The notes under the pieces were generated by a model. The model did no database searches, was not told the origin of the DNA, and saw nothing but the letters and a program-made list of their open reading frames with translations. A stretch of 64,000 bases of DNA from CAVSSX01 sp963730735 (GTDB lineage Bacteria; Actinomycetota; Acidimicrobiia; Acidimicrobiales; RAAP-2), in contig CAVSSX010000008.1 of NCBI GenBank assembly GCA_963730735.1, positions 186,001 through 250,000 of the forward strand, in the 5' to 3' direction. The translations under genes were made by a program, and so were the position numbers. Positions 8,224 through 19,981 of the stretch are shown here, in pieces. Position 1 is the stretch's first letter; the number at the start of each line of letters is the position of its first letter.

Positions 8224-9243
8224 TCATCGGGCACCCCCCACGATCCGGGCCAGGTCCACCAATCGATTGGAGTAGCCCCACTCGTTGTCGTACCACCCAG
8301 CCACCTTTACCAGGCTCCGGCTCTCCTCAAACGTCTGGACCATGGTCAGGAGGGAGTCGATGGTGACCGAGGCCGGCTGGCCGACGATGTCCGACGAGAC
8401 GATCGGGTCGGCCGTGTAGTCGAGCACGCCGGCCAGGGACCCGACCGAGGCGGCGGCGAAGGCCTCGTTGACCTCGGCGACCGTGGGCGCGCCGTCGACC
8501 ACCGCGGTGAGCTCGGTCATCGAGCCGTCGGGCACCGGGACCCGCAGGGCGGCCCCGTCGAGCTTCCCCTTCATCGAGGCCAGCACCAGGTGGGTGGCCC
8601 GGGCGGCCCCGGACGAGGCCGGCGTGATGTTGACCGCCGCCGCCCGGGCCCGGCGCAGGTCCTTGTGCGGCAGGTCGAGGAGGTTCTGGTCGTTGGTGTA
8701 GGCGTGGACCGTGGTCATGAACCCGCTGAGGATGCCGAAGCTGTCGTCGAGCACCTTGACCATCGGGACGAAGCAGTTGGTGGTGCACGAGGCGTTCGAG
8801 ACGATCACGTGGGTGTCGGGGTCGTAGGTGTCGTCGTTCACGCCGACCACGAAGGTGGCGTCGGCGTCACCGGCCGGGGCCGAGATGATCACCCGCTCGG
8901 CCCCGCCCTTCAGGTGCAGGGCGGCGTCGCTGCGGTCGGTGAACCGGCCGGTCGACTCGATCACCACCGACGCACCGAGGTCGGCCCAGGGCAGGGCGGC
9001 CGGGTCCCGCTCGGCCAGCACCCGGATCCGCCGGTCCCCCACCACCAGGTCCTCGCCGTCGACGTGGACCGGGACCGAGAGACGGCCGTGGGTCGAGTCG
9101 TAGCGCAGCAGATGGGCCAGCGTCTCGGGTGAGGTCAGGTCGTTGACCGCCACCACGTCGACCGGGGCGTCCTGGGCCAGGACGGCCCGCAGGAAGTTGC
9201 GGCCGATCCGGCCGAAGCCGTTGATCCCTACTTGTACCCGCAT
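8224..9243 (-). CDS. gap: Glyceraldehyde-3-phosphate dehydrogenase (type I)
   Basis: Oxidises and phosphorylates glyceraldehyde 3-phosphate with NAD. It is intact at 339 residues. The Rossmann fingerprint GINGFGRIGRNFLRA is at the N-terminus, the catalytic cysteine is in SNASCTTNC, and later signatures are TVHAYTNDQ and WYDNEWGYSNR. ATG 9243 is preceded by GGAGGTG with good spacing. It heads the gap-pgk-tpiA-secG run and lies 28 bases downstream of yvcK. The whiA gene that normally separates yvcK from gap in actinobacteria is absent. Confidence 0.97.
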   Translation of the reverse strand: MRVQVGINGFGRIGRNFLRAVLAQDAPVDVVAVNDLTSPETLAHLLRYDSTHGRLSVPVHVDGEDLVVGDRRIRVLAERDPAALPWADLGASVVIESTGRFTDRSDAALHLKGGAERVIISAPAGDADATFVVGVNDDTYDPDTHVIVSNASCTTNCFVPMVKVLDDSFGILSGFMTTVHAYTNDQNLLDLPHKDLRRARAAAVNITPASSGAARATHLVLASMKGKLDGAALRVPVPDGSMTELTAVVDGAPTVAEVNEAFAAASVGSLAGVLDYTADPIVSSDIVGQPASVTIDSLLTMVQTFEESRSLVKVAGWYDNEWGYSNRLVDLARIVGGAR

Positions 9244-9271
9244 GCTCCCACCTCCATTGCCCGCCGGCCGT

Positions 9272-10162
9272 TCATGCCAGCAGATGAGTAAGGCCTCGCG
9301 CCAGTTTGCCAGGATCGTGGCCTCCGGGGTTGCGCCCGGCCAATGCGGTGTCGTGCACCGGTCGGGCGACCGCCCCGAGGTCGAGCCCGGCCCCCGTGTC
9401 GCACAACACGACGTCGACCGCCACGCCGTGGTCGAGCAGGGCGTCGAGGTGCGCCGCCACGTCGTAGCCGTCGGTCTCGGGCGACTCGGGCCCCAGGTTG
9501 CAGACGTACACCCGCTGGCCCCGGGTGGCCGCCAGGGCCCGGGCCACGGCCGGCACGACGGCCGCCGCCAGCACGCTGGTGAAGAGGGAGCCCGGCCCGA
9601 GCACCACCTGATCGGCGGCCAGGATGGCCTCGGCCACCTCGGGCGGAGAGGTCGCCCCCTCGGGCACCAGCGCCACGCGCCGGATGCCCCCGCTGCGGGC
9701 CACGGCCGCCTCCCCGGCCACCTCGAGCCCCTCGACCTCGGCCTTGAGCACCACCGGCTCGGACGTGGCCGGGAGGACCCGGCCCACGGCGTCGAGCAGC
9801 CGGGCGCCGCTGTCGATGCCGGCCACCAGGTCGCCGGACGCCTCGACCAGTCCGGCGAGCACCAGGTTGCCCAGGGCGTGGCCGGCCAGCTCACCCTCGG
9901 CGAACCGGTGCTCGAAGGCCTGGGCCAGGAGGGAGTCCGGGCCGGCCAGGGCGACCAGGCACCGCCGCAGGTCCCCGTAGGCGACCACGTCGAGCAGCTG
10001 GCGGAGCCGTCCGCTCGATCCCCCGTCGTCGGCCACCGAGACCACGGCGGTGACCTCCGAGGCGTACTGCCGCACGGCACCGAGCGCCGTGGCCGTGCCG
10101 TGCCCCCCACCGATGGCCACCACCTTGGGCGCCCGGTCGCCGGGGCGGGCCACCGCGGTCAC
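9272..10162 (-). CDS. YvcK/CofD-like gluconeogenesis factor
   Basis: A 296-residue protein of the YvcK family, which resembles CofD (LPPG:Fo 2-phospho-L-lactate transferase) and is needed for growth on gluconeogenic carbon and for envelope integrity in several Gram-positives. Signatures are AIGGGHGTATALGAVR near the N-terminus, SVADDGGSSGRLR, and LGPGSLFTSVLA, which matches the nucleotide-sugar binding part of the family. GTG 10162 overlaps the uvrC stop by four bases (GTGA), which fixes the start and indicates coupling. The usual neighbours rapZ and whiA are missing. Confidence 0.92.
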   Translation of the reverse strand: MTAVARPGDRAPKVVAIGGGHGTATALGAVRQYASEVTAVVSVADDGGSSGRLRQLLDVVAYGDLRRCLVALAGPDSLLAQAFEHRFAEGELAGHALGNLVLAGLVEASGDLVAGIDSGARLLDAVGRVLPATSEPVVLKAEVEGLEVAGEAAVARSGGIRRVALVPEGATSPPEVAEAILAADQVVLGPGSLFTSVLAAAVVPAVARALAATRGQRVYVCNLGPESPETDGYDVAAHLDALLDHGVAVDVVLCDTGAGLDLGAVARPVHDTALAGRNPGGHDPGKLARGLTHLLA

Positions 10163-12118
10163 CCGGCGGTGTGCTCCGACGGTCGGGGCCAGCTGCCGTG
10201 GAGCGCGGTGTAGGTGGCCCGGGCGACCTCGTCGGGGAGCCACGACAGGGCCAACAGCTGCTCGGGCGGCGCCTCGCGCAGGGCCCGGACCCCGCCCAGC
10301 TCCCGCACCAGGCGCTTGCGGCGGGTCGGGCCCAGCCCCTTCACCCCGTCGAGCACGCTGGACGTCATCCGGGTCCCCCGCTTCTGGCGGTGGAAGGTGA
10401 TGGCGAAGCGGTGGGCCTCGTCCCGCACCCGTTGCAGCAGGTACAGGGCCTCGGAGCCCCGGGGGATCCGGATGGGCTCGTCGCGACCGGGTCGGTAGAC
10501 CTCCTCGAACTGCTTGGCCAACGAGGCCAGCTCGACCTGGCCGCTGAGCCCGAGCGACTCGAGGACCTTGACGCCCACCCCCAGCTGGCCCTTGCCCCCG
10601 TCGATGAGCAGCAGCTGGGGCGGGTAGGCGAAGCGCCGGCGGGCCCGCTCCCCCTCGGGTGGCTCGCCGTCGTCAGCCGACGGCACCGGCGTCGTCCCGT
10701 CCCGCCGGGCCTGGCGCTCGGCCTCGACCGCCGCCTGGTCGGTGACCCAGGCGCTCAGGCGCCGGGTGAGCACCTCCTCCATGGCCGCGTAGTCGTCGTT
10801 GCCGCCGACCGTCTTCACCTTGTAGCGGCGGTAGTCGGACTTCTTGGCCAGCCCGTCCTCGAAGACCACCATCGACCCGACGTAGTCGGTCCCCTGGAGG
10901 TGGCTCATGTCGTAACACTCGATGCGCAGGGGCGCCACGGGCAGGTCCAGGGCGGCCTGGAGCTCGGTCAGGGCCCGGGCCCGGCTGTTGTGGTCGGCCG
11001 CCCGACGGAGGCGGTGCCGGACGAGGTCCTCCTGGGCGTTGCGGGTGACCATCTCCTGGAGCGACCGCTTGGAACCCCGCTGGGGCACCGAGAGGTGGAC
11101 CGGTCCGCCCCGCACGGCCGACAGCCACTCGGTCAACAGCTCGGGCTCGTCGGGCTCGTCGGGCAGCAGGATCTGGACCGGGACCTCGACGTCGGCGGCG
11201 TCGTAGAGCCGCTCGACCACCCGGCCGACGAAGGCCGGGCCGGTCAGGTCCTCGACCTTGTCGGCCACGAAGCCACCCCGGCCGACCACCCGGCCCCGGC
11301 GGACGTGGAACACCTGGACCGCCGCCTCGAGCTCGTCCTGGGCCACCGCCGACCACGTCGAAGTTCTCGGGCCGCTCGGACACCATCTGCTGGGCCTCGG
11401 CCGCCTTGTGGACCGCCTCGAGCCGGTCCCGGAGCCGGGCCGCCCGCTCGAACTCGAGGGCCTCGGCGGCCTCGGTCATGTCGGCCCGCAGGCGGTCGAC
11501 CACCGGGGCGGTGTCGCCCCCGAGGAAGGACATCAGGTTGTCGACCATCCCCTGGTACTCGTCGTGGTCCACCGCCCCCACGCAGGGGCCCGAGCACCGC
11601 TCGATGTCGTAGAGCAGGCAGGGGCGGCCCAGCCGGGCGTGGCGCTTGAACTTGGCGTCCGAGCAGGTGCGGACCGGGAAGCTCCGGACCAGCAGGTCGA
11701 GGGTCTCGCGCAGGGCCCCGACGTGGCCGAACGGCCCGAAGTAGCGGACCCCCTTGCGCTTGCGGCCCCGGAACACCATCGGCCGGGGCCACTCCTCGGA
11801 CACCGTCACCGCCAGCCAGGGGTAGCTCTTGTCGTCCTTCAGCCGGACGTTGAACCGGGGCTGGTGGGCCTGGATCAAGGAGTGCTCGAGGATGAGGGCG
11901 TCGACCTCGGTGGCCACCACCACCCACTCGACCCGCTCGGCCTGGGCCACCATCTGGGCCGTGCGGGGCGGCAGCACGGCCGAGTCCTGCCAGTAGTTGG
12001 GCAGCCGGTGGCGCAGGCTCTTGGCCTTGCCGACGTAGAGGATCCGGCCGTCGGCGTCGAAGAATTGGTAGGAGCCGGGGGCGTCGGGGATGGTGCTGGT
12101 CGGCGGCCGGGACTTCAT
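10159..12118 (-). CDS. uvrC: Excinuclease ABC subunit C (one-base frameshift)
   Basis: UvrC makes both incisions in nucleotide excision repair. The N-terminal GIY-YIG domain (PGSYQFFDADGRILYVGKAK) is followed by a Cys-rich block (CLLYDIERCSGPCVG), a UVR motif (EALEFERAARLRDRLEAV), the RNase-H-like C-terminal nuclease (RIECYDMSHLQGTDYVGSMV) and a helix-hairpin-helix end (LPDEVARATYTAL). The frame changes at about 11349-11350: the N-terminal part ends ...NFDVVGGG and the other frame resumes AVAQDELEAAVQVF. Removing one C gives NFDVVAVAQDEL and 652 codons, a normal length. ATG 12118 is preceded by GGAGG at short spacing. It is divergent from nadA and coupled to yvcK. Confidence 0.93.
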
Positions 12119-12282
12119 CACCTCCACTTTCGCGCTCCGGGACCCCCGACGGTGCCTATGCTGGCGGAGCCGGCCTGGTATCCCGGCATCACGTACTCGC
12201 ACCGAGGCCGACAACCCCGCGGATGGGCGACCAGGCTGTCCCCGCCGGCCGATTCGGTGCCTACCCCACAGGGGGTCGGACC

Positions 12283-13397
12283 ATGTTGAGGCTGCAAACG
12301 GCGCTCCCGGAGCGGTACACCGGCGCGACCGACGACGAGTTGGCCGGGTGGATCGCCGCCGCCAAGGAGGCGCTGGGCGACCGGCTGCTCATCCTGGGCC
12401 ACCACTACCAACGCGACGAGGTCATGACCTGGGCCGACGCCCGGGGTGACTCCTTCGGTCTGTCGAGGATCGCCGCCGATCGCCACGACGCCGAGTTCAT
12501 CGTCTTCTGCGGCGTGCACTTCATGGCCGAGTCGGCCGACGTGCTGACCGCCGACCACCAGCAGGTCGTGCTGCCCGACCTGAACGCCGGCTGCTCGATG
12601 GCCGACATGGCCGACATCGATGCCGTCGAGGTGGCCTGGGAGGAGTTGGCCCGGGTGACCGACGTCGACCGGATCGTCCCGGTGACCTACATGAACTCGG
12701 CCGCCAGCCTGAAGGCCTTCGTCGGTCGTCACGGTGGCTCGGTCTGCACCTCGTCCAACGCCGAGGCCGTGCTGCGCTGGGCCCTCTCCCCGGACCCGAC
12801 GGCCGCACCCGGGGCGACAAGGTGCTCTTCTTCCCCGACCAGCATCTCGGGCGCAACACCGCCTTCCAGCTCGGCTACGGCGCCGACGAGATGGCCGTGT
12901 GGAACCCCCGGCTCGAGCTGGGCGGGCTCGACGAGTCGACGGTCAAGGCGTCGCGGCTCCTGCTGTGGAAGGGCCACTGCTCGGTCCACCAGCGCTTCCG
13001 GCCCGAGCACGTGGCCGCCTTCCGGGCCGAGCACCCCGAGGGCCTGGTGCTGGTCCACCCCGAGTGCGCCCACGAGGTCGTCGAGGTGGCCGACCGGGTG
13101 GGGTCGACCGACTTCCTCATCCGGGCGGTGGACGAGGCGCCGCCGGGCTCGGTGCTCGGGATCGCCACCGAGATCCACCTGGTGGCCCGGCTGGCCAACG
13201 AGCATCCCGACAAGACGGTGGTCTGCCTCGACCCCCTGGTCTGTCCCTGCTCGACCATGTCGCGGATCGACCCGCCCCACCTGGCCTGGGTGCTCGAGGG
13301 CCTGGTGGACGGCGAGGTCCGCAACCGGATCACCGTCGACCCGACCACCGCCCGGGAGGCCCGCATCGCCCTCGAGCAGATGCTGGCCACCGTCTGA
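12283..13397 (+). CDS. nadA: Quinolinate synthase (one-base frameshift)
   Basis: NadA condenses iminoaspartate with dihydroxyacetone phosphate to quinolinate in NAD biosynthesis, using a 4Fe-4S cluster. Visible are LILGHHYQRDEV, FCGVHFMAESADVL, the cluster cysteines in NAGCSMAD, HPECAHEV and VCPCSTM, and PVTYMNS. The frame changes at about 12811-12814 (GGGG): one added G joins DPTAAPG to GDKVLFFPDQHLGRNTAF and gives 371 residues. ATG 12283 is used because homology starts there; upstream in-frame codons are not protein-like. No nadB or nadC is adjacent. It is transcribed alone and divergently from uvrC. Confidence 0.92.
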
Positions 13398-13436
13398 GCC
13401 TCGGTGCGGCGGCGTCGGGCCTGCGGCCGGCGTCGT

Positions 13437-14114
13437 TCAGGCCCGGGGCAGGGCGAAGCCGGCGATGACCACGAACTGCAGGATGGCGCCGACCAGGGTG
13501 CACAGGTGGAAGACCTCGTGGTACCCGAAGGTCGCCGGGGCCGGGTCGGGCCGCTTCAGGGCGTAGACCACGGCGCCGGCCGTGTAGGCCAGTCCGCCGA
13601 GGACGAGGAGGAGGAACCCCCACCCGCCCAGCCCCCGCCACAGCGGCGGCAGGACCAGGACGGCCGACCACCCGACCACCACGTAGGGGACGGCCACCAC
13701 CCATTTGGGGGCGTCCAACCAGACCTGGCGCAGGGTCACCCCGGCCGCCGCCCCCAGCCAGACGACCAGCAGGACGGTCACCTCGGCCGCACCGTGCAGC
13801 ACCAGGACGGCGACGGCGGTGTAGCTGCCGGCGATGGCCAAGAAGATGGTCGAGTGGTCGGCCCGCCGCATGCGGCGCCGCCCGACCGGCCCCCAGTGGT
13901 GGAGGTGGAAGGCGGCGCTGACCCCGAAGAGGGCCAGCATCGACAGGACGTAGACGATCAGGGCGGCCCGCTCGGCCCCGGTGTCGGCCTGGGCGATGAG
14001 CACCGGTCCGGCCACCAGCGTGAGGACCACGCCGAGCAGGTGCAGCCACCCCCGCAGGCGCGGCTTGACCGGAGGGGGGACCGCCGGCGACGGAAGGCCG
14101 ACGACGGTGGGCAC
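13437..14114 (-). CDS. Hemolysin III / PAQR-family membrane protein
   Basis: A 225-residue integral membrane protein with about seven helices, of the HlyIII (YqfA) branch of the PAQR superfamily. The family metal-binding histidines are recognisable: SAAFHLHHW after the second helix, RRADHSTIFLAIAGSYT, and FGYHEVFHLCTLVGAILQF near the C-terminus. These belong to the zinc-dependent CREST hydrolase-like fold, but bacterial function is unclear and the haemolysin name is historical. GTG 14114 begins six bases after the uvrA stop, so it probably lies in the uvrA transcript. It converges with nadA. Confidence 0.9.
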   Translation of the reverse strand: MPTVVGLPSPAVPPPVKPRLRGWLHLLGVVLTLVAGPVLIAQADTGAERAALIVYVLSMLALFGVSAAFHLHHWGPVGRRRMRRADHSTIFLAIAGSYTAVAVLVLHGAAEVTVLLVVWLGAAAGVTLRQVWLDAPKWVVAVPYVVVGWSAVLVLPPLWRGLGGWGFLLLVLGGLAYTAGAVVYALKRPDPAPATFGYHEVFHLCTLVGAILQFVVIAGFALPRA

Positions 14115-14119
14115 GGGAC

Positions 14120-16990
<2,871 letters not shown>

Positions 16991-17063
16991 GTGCGGAGGA
17001 TACCGCCGGGGTGTGACGCCCCGAACGGGGCCCACGGGGACCTGGACCCGACGCCGGGCCGGT

Positions 17064-19172
17064 TCAGTCGGCGAGGGCCGCCACTTCGCCGTCGTCCCCG
17101 ACCGGCACCGCCAGCTGGTCCACCGAGCCGGCGGCGGCCAGGCGCAGCTCGACCAACTCGTCGCGCAGCAGGGCCGCCTCCTCGTAGCGCAGGGCCGCCG
17201 CCGCCGCCCGCATCTCCTCCTCGAGCTTGGCGATGAGGTCGGCCACCTCGACCGGGGTCTCGGGCGGCAGGGCGCCCTTGGCCGCCGCCGTGAGGTTGGC
17301 CACGCTCTTGGCCGCCCGCCCGGCCCGCACGTCGGCCCGGCTGCGCTTGGCCCCGGTGCCCCCGTCGGGGGAGTTGCTCCGCAGGCGGGCCAGGATGTCG
17401 GTCACCGCCTTGGAGATGGTCTGGGGATCGATGCCGTGCTCCAGGTTGTAGGCGATCTGCTTGTCCCGGCGCTGCTGGGTGACCGAGATGGCCGTGCGCA
17501 TCGAGTCGGTGATGGTGTCGGCGTAGAGCACCACCCGGCCCTCGGCGTTGCGGGCCGCCCGGCCCATCGTCTGGATCAGGGCCGAGGCCGAGCGCAGGAA
17601 GCCCTCCTTGTCGGCGTCGAGGATGGCCACCAGGGCCACCTCGGGCAGGTCGAGGCCCTCACGCAGCAGGTTGATGCCCACCACCACGTCGATGTTGCCC
17701 AGCCGCAGCTCCCGGAGGATCTCGATGCGGGTGATGGTGTCGATGTCCGAGTGCAGGTACTGCACCCGGACGCCGGCCTCGGACAGGTACTCGGTCAGGT
17801 CCTCGGCCATCTTCTTGGTCAGGGTGGTGACCAGGGCCCGCCAGCCCCGCCCCACCACGTCGTCGATCCGGGCCATGAGGTCGTCGACCTGGCCCGAGGT
17901 CGGCTGGATGACCACCTCGGGGTCGATCAGCCCGGTCGGCCGGATGACCTGGTCGACGACCCCGGTCGACTCGGCCAGTTCGTAGGGGCCCGGGGTGGCC
18001 GAGACGAAGATGGCCTGGGGCACCCGGGCGGTGAACTCCTCGAACCGCAGCGGACGGTTGTCCATGGCCGAGGGCAACCGGAAGCCGTGCTCGACCAGGG
18101 TCTCCTTGCGGGACCGGTCGCCGGCCCACTGCCCGTTCAGCTGGGGCACGGCCACGTGGCTCTCGTCGATGACCACCAGGTAGTCCTCGGGGAAGAAGTC
18201 GAGCAAGGTGTACGGCGCCTCGCCCTCCTGACGGTCGTCGAGGTGCCGGCTGTAGTTCTCGATCCCCGAGCAGATCCCGGTCTCGGCCAGCATCTCGAGG
18301 TCGTGCTCGGTGCGGGCCCGCAGCCGCTGGGCCTCGAGGAGCTTGCCCTCCTTCTGGAAGCGGGCCAGCTGCTCGCGCAGCTCGACCTCGATCGAACCGA
18401 TGGCCCGCTGGATCGTCTCGTCGCCCGCCACGTAGTGGGTGGCGGCGAAGACCACGATGTCGCGGAGCTCCTCCCCCATCTCCCCGGTCAGGACGTCGAA
18501 GGGCACGATCCGCTCGATGGTGTCGCCGTAGAACTCGATCCGCAGGGCCGACTCCTCGTAGGCCGGGTGGATCTCGACCGTGTCGCCCCGGGCCCGGAAG
18601 GTCCCTCGGACCAGGTTCACGTCGTTGCGGGCGTACTGCAGGTCGACCAGTCGGCGCAGCAGTGCCCGCTGGTCGTGCTCCTCGCCGACGGCCATGGCCA
18701 GGATCCGGTCCCGGTAGCGCTCGGGGTCGCCCAACCCGTAGATGCACGAGACCGAGGCCACCACGACCACGTCGCGCCGCGTCAGCAGCGACGCCGTGGT
18801 GGCGTGACGGAGGCGGTCGATCTCGTCGTTGATCGACGAGTCCTTCTCGATGTAGGTGTCGGTCGTCGGCAGGTACGCCTCGGGTTGGTAGTAGTCGTAG
18901 TACGAGACGAAGAACTCCACCCGGTTGTCGGGGAAGAACTCGCGGAGCTCCGAGGAGAGCTGGGCGGCCAGCGACTTGTTGGGCTCGATGATCAGGGTCG
19001 GCCGCTGGGCCTGGGCGATGGTCCAGGCGATGGTGGCCGTCTTCCCGCTGCCGGTGATGCCCTGGAGGGTCTGGTAGCGGTCGCCCTCGGCCAGACCGCG
19101 GGTCAGCGCCTCGATGGCCTCCGGCTGGTCACCGGCCGGCTGAAAGGGTGAGTGCACCTTGAATTCGGGCAT
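17064..19172 (-). CDS. uvrB: Excinuclease ABC subunit B
   Basis: A 702-residue DNA-damage helicase-like subunit that verifies lesions and recruits UvrC. The start EFKVHSPFQPAGDQPEAIEA is typical. Walker A is GITGSGKTAT, the beta-hairpin region FVSYYDYYQPEAYLP is intact, and helicase motifs appear as VIDESHVAVPQ, VSATPGPYEL, GINLLREGLDLPEV and QTMGRAARN. A C-terminal UVR motif (LEEEMRAAAAALRYEEAALLRDEL) interacts with UvrC. The gene is unbroken. A G-run lies directly before ATG 19172. The coaE-uvrB-uvrA order is shared with Mycobacterium. Confidence 0.97.
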   Translation of the reverse strand: MPEFKVHSPFQPAGDQPEAIEALTRGLAEGDRYQTLQGITGSGKTATIAWTIAQAQRPTLIIEPNKSLAAQLSSELREFFPDNRVEFFVSYYDYYQPEAYLPTTDTYIEKDSSINDEIDRLRHATTASLLTRRDVVVVASVSCIYGLGDPERYRDRILAMAVGEEHDQRALLRRLVDLQYARNDVNLVRGTFRARGDTVEIHPAYEESALRIEFYGDTIERIVPFDVLTGEMGEELRDIVVFAATHYVAGDETIQRAIGSIEVELREQLARFQKEGKLLEAQRLRARTEHDLEMLAETGICSGIENYSRHLDDRQEGEAPYTLLDFFPEDYLVVIDESHVAVPQLNGQWAGDRSRKETLVEHGFRLPSAMDNRPLRFEEFTARVPQAIFVSATPGPYELAESTGVVDQVIRPTGLIDPEVVIQPTSGQVDDLMARIDDVVGRGWRALVTTLTKKMAEDLTEYLSEAGVRVQYLHSDIDTITRIEILRELRLGNIDVVVGINLLREGLDLPEVALVAILDADKEGFLRSASALIQTMGRAARNAEGRVVLYADTITDSMRTAISVTQQRRDKQIAYNLEHGIDPQTISKAVTDILARLRSNSPDGGTGAKRSRADVRAGRAAKSVANLTAAAKGALPPETPVEVADLIAKLEEEMRAAAAALRYEEAALLRDELVELRLAAAGSVDQLAVPVGDDGEVAALAD

Positions 19173-19222
19173 CCCCCCGAGCGTACCGGCCGGGTGTCAC
19201 AACCAGTCCGGGACGGCGCCGG

Positions 19223-19858
19223 TCAGGACGGCTGGGCCGGGGGCGTGGCGGCCAGCCGGTCCCGGGTGGCCACCAGCCACTCCCACAACCGGTCGACCTC
19301 GGACGCCAGGTGCTCGAGGGTCGAGCCGTTGTCGAGCACGTAGTCGGCCAGGACCACCCGCTCCTCCCGGGTGATCTGGGCGGCGATCCGGGCCCGGGCG
19401 TCCCCCTCGTCCATCCCCCGCTGGCCGACCAGCCGGGCCACGGCCACCTCGACCGGGCAGTCGACGACCACCACCACGTCCAGGCCGGCCGACTCCCGGT
19501 GGGCCGGCTTCAAGAGGGGGATGGCCTGGACGACGATCCGGTCGGTGCCCTCCTGGGCCGCCCGCAGGGCGGCCATGGCGGCCCCGATGGCCGGGTGGGT
19601 GATGGCGTTCAGGGCGGCCAGCGCCTCGGGGTCGGGGAAGACCAGGGCGGCCAGGGCCGGTCGGTCGACCAGGCCGTCAGGGCCCACGATGCCCGGGCCG
19701 AACCGCTCGACCAGCGGGTCGTGGGCGGCGCCGCCGGGGGCCACGACGTCCCGGGCGATCTGGTCGGCGTCGATGAGCACGGCGCCCCGGTCGACCAGGC
19801 GGTCGGCCACCGCCGACTTGCCCGAGCCGATACCCCCGGTGAGGCCGACCGTCAGCAC
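19223..19858 (-). CDS. coaE: Dephospho-CoA kinase
   Basis: Performs the last step of CoA biosynthesis, phosphorylating the 3' hydroxyl of dephospho-CoA. The P-loop GLTGGIGSGKSAVA is at the N-terminus, followed by LIDADQIARDVV and the lid/CoA region RLVGQRGMDEGDARARIAAQ. GTG 19858 gives 211 residues and places the P-loop at residue 6, as usual; a longer in-frame reading to 19969 adds 37 unconserved residues. It lies upstream of uvrB and divergent from aftD, with about 120 bases between starts. In Mycobacterium the next gene upstream would be rpsA; here that position is taken by a 22-kb glycan locus. Confidence 0.9.
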   Translation of the reverse strand: MLTVGLTGGIGSGKSAVADRLVDRGAVLIDADQIARDVVAPGGAAHDPLVERFGPGIVGPDGLVDRPALAALVFPDPEALAALNAITHPAIGAAMAALRAAQEGTDRIVVQAIPLLKPAHRESAGLDVVVVVDCPVEVAVARLVGQRGMDEGDARARIAAQITREERVVLADYVLDNGSTLEHLASEVDRLWEWLVATRDRLAATPPAQPS

Positions 19859-19981
19859 GCTCGGGACCGGGGGCCGGTCCGCGTTCTTCCAGGCCAGGCG
19901 GTACTCACGGGCACCGATGCTATCGGCCGTGCCCGGGCCGGCCAGCCCTCCCTCGCTAAGCTCCGCCACCGATCTTCGCCC

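Noticed and set aside
9244..10110. N-terminal extension of gap through yvcK
   Set aside because: It reads as Trp/Arg/Ser/Pro-rich shadow, and ATG 9243 has a strong Shine-Dalgarno.
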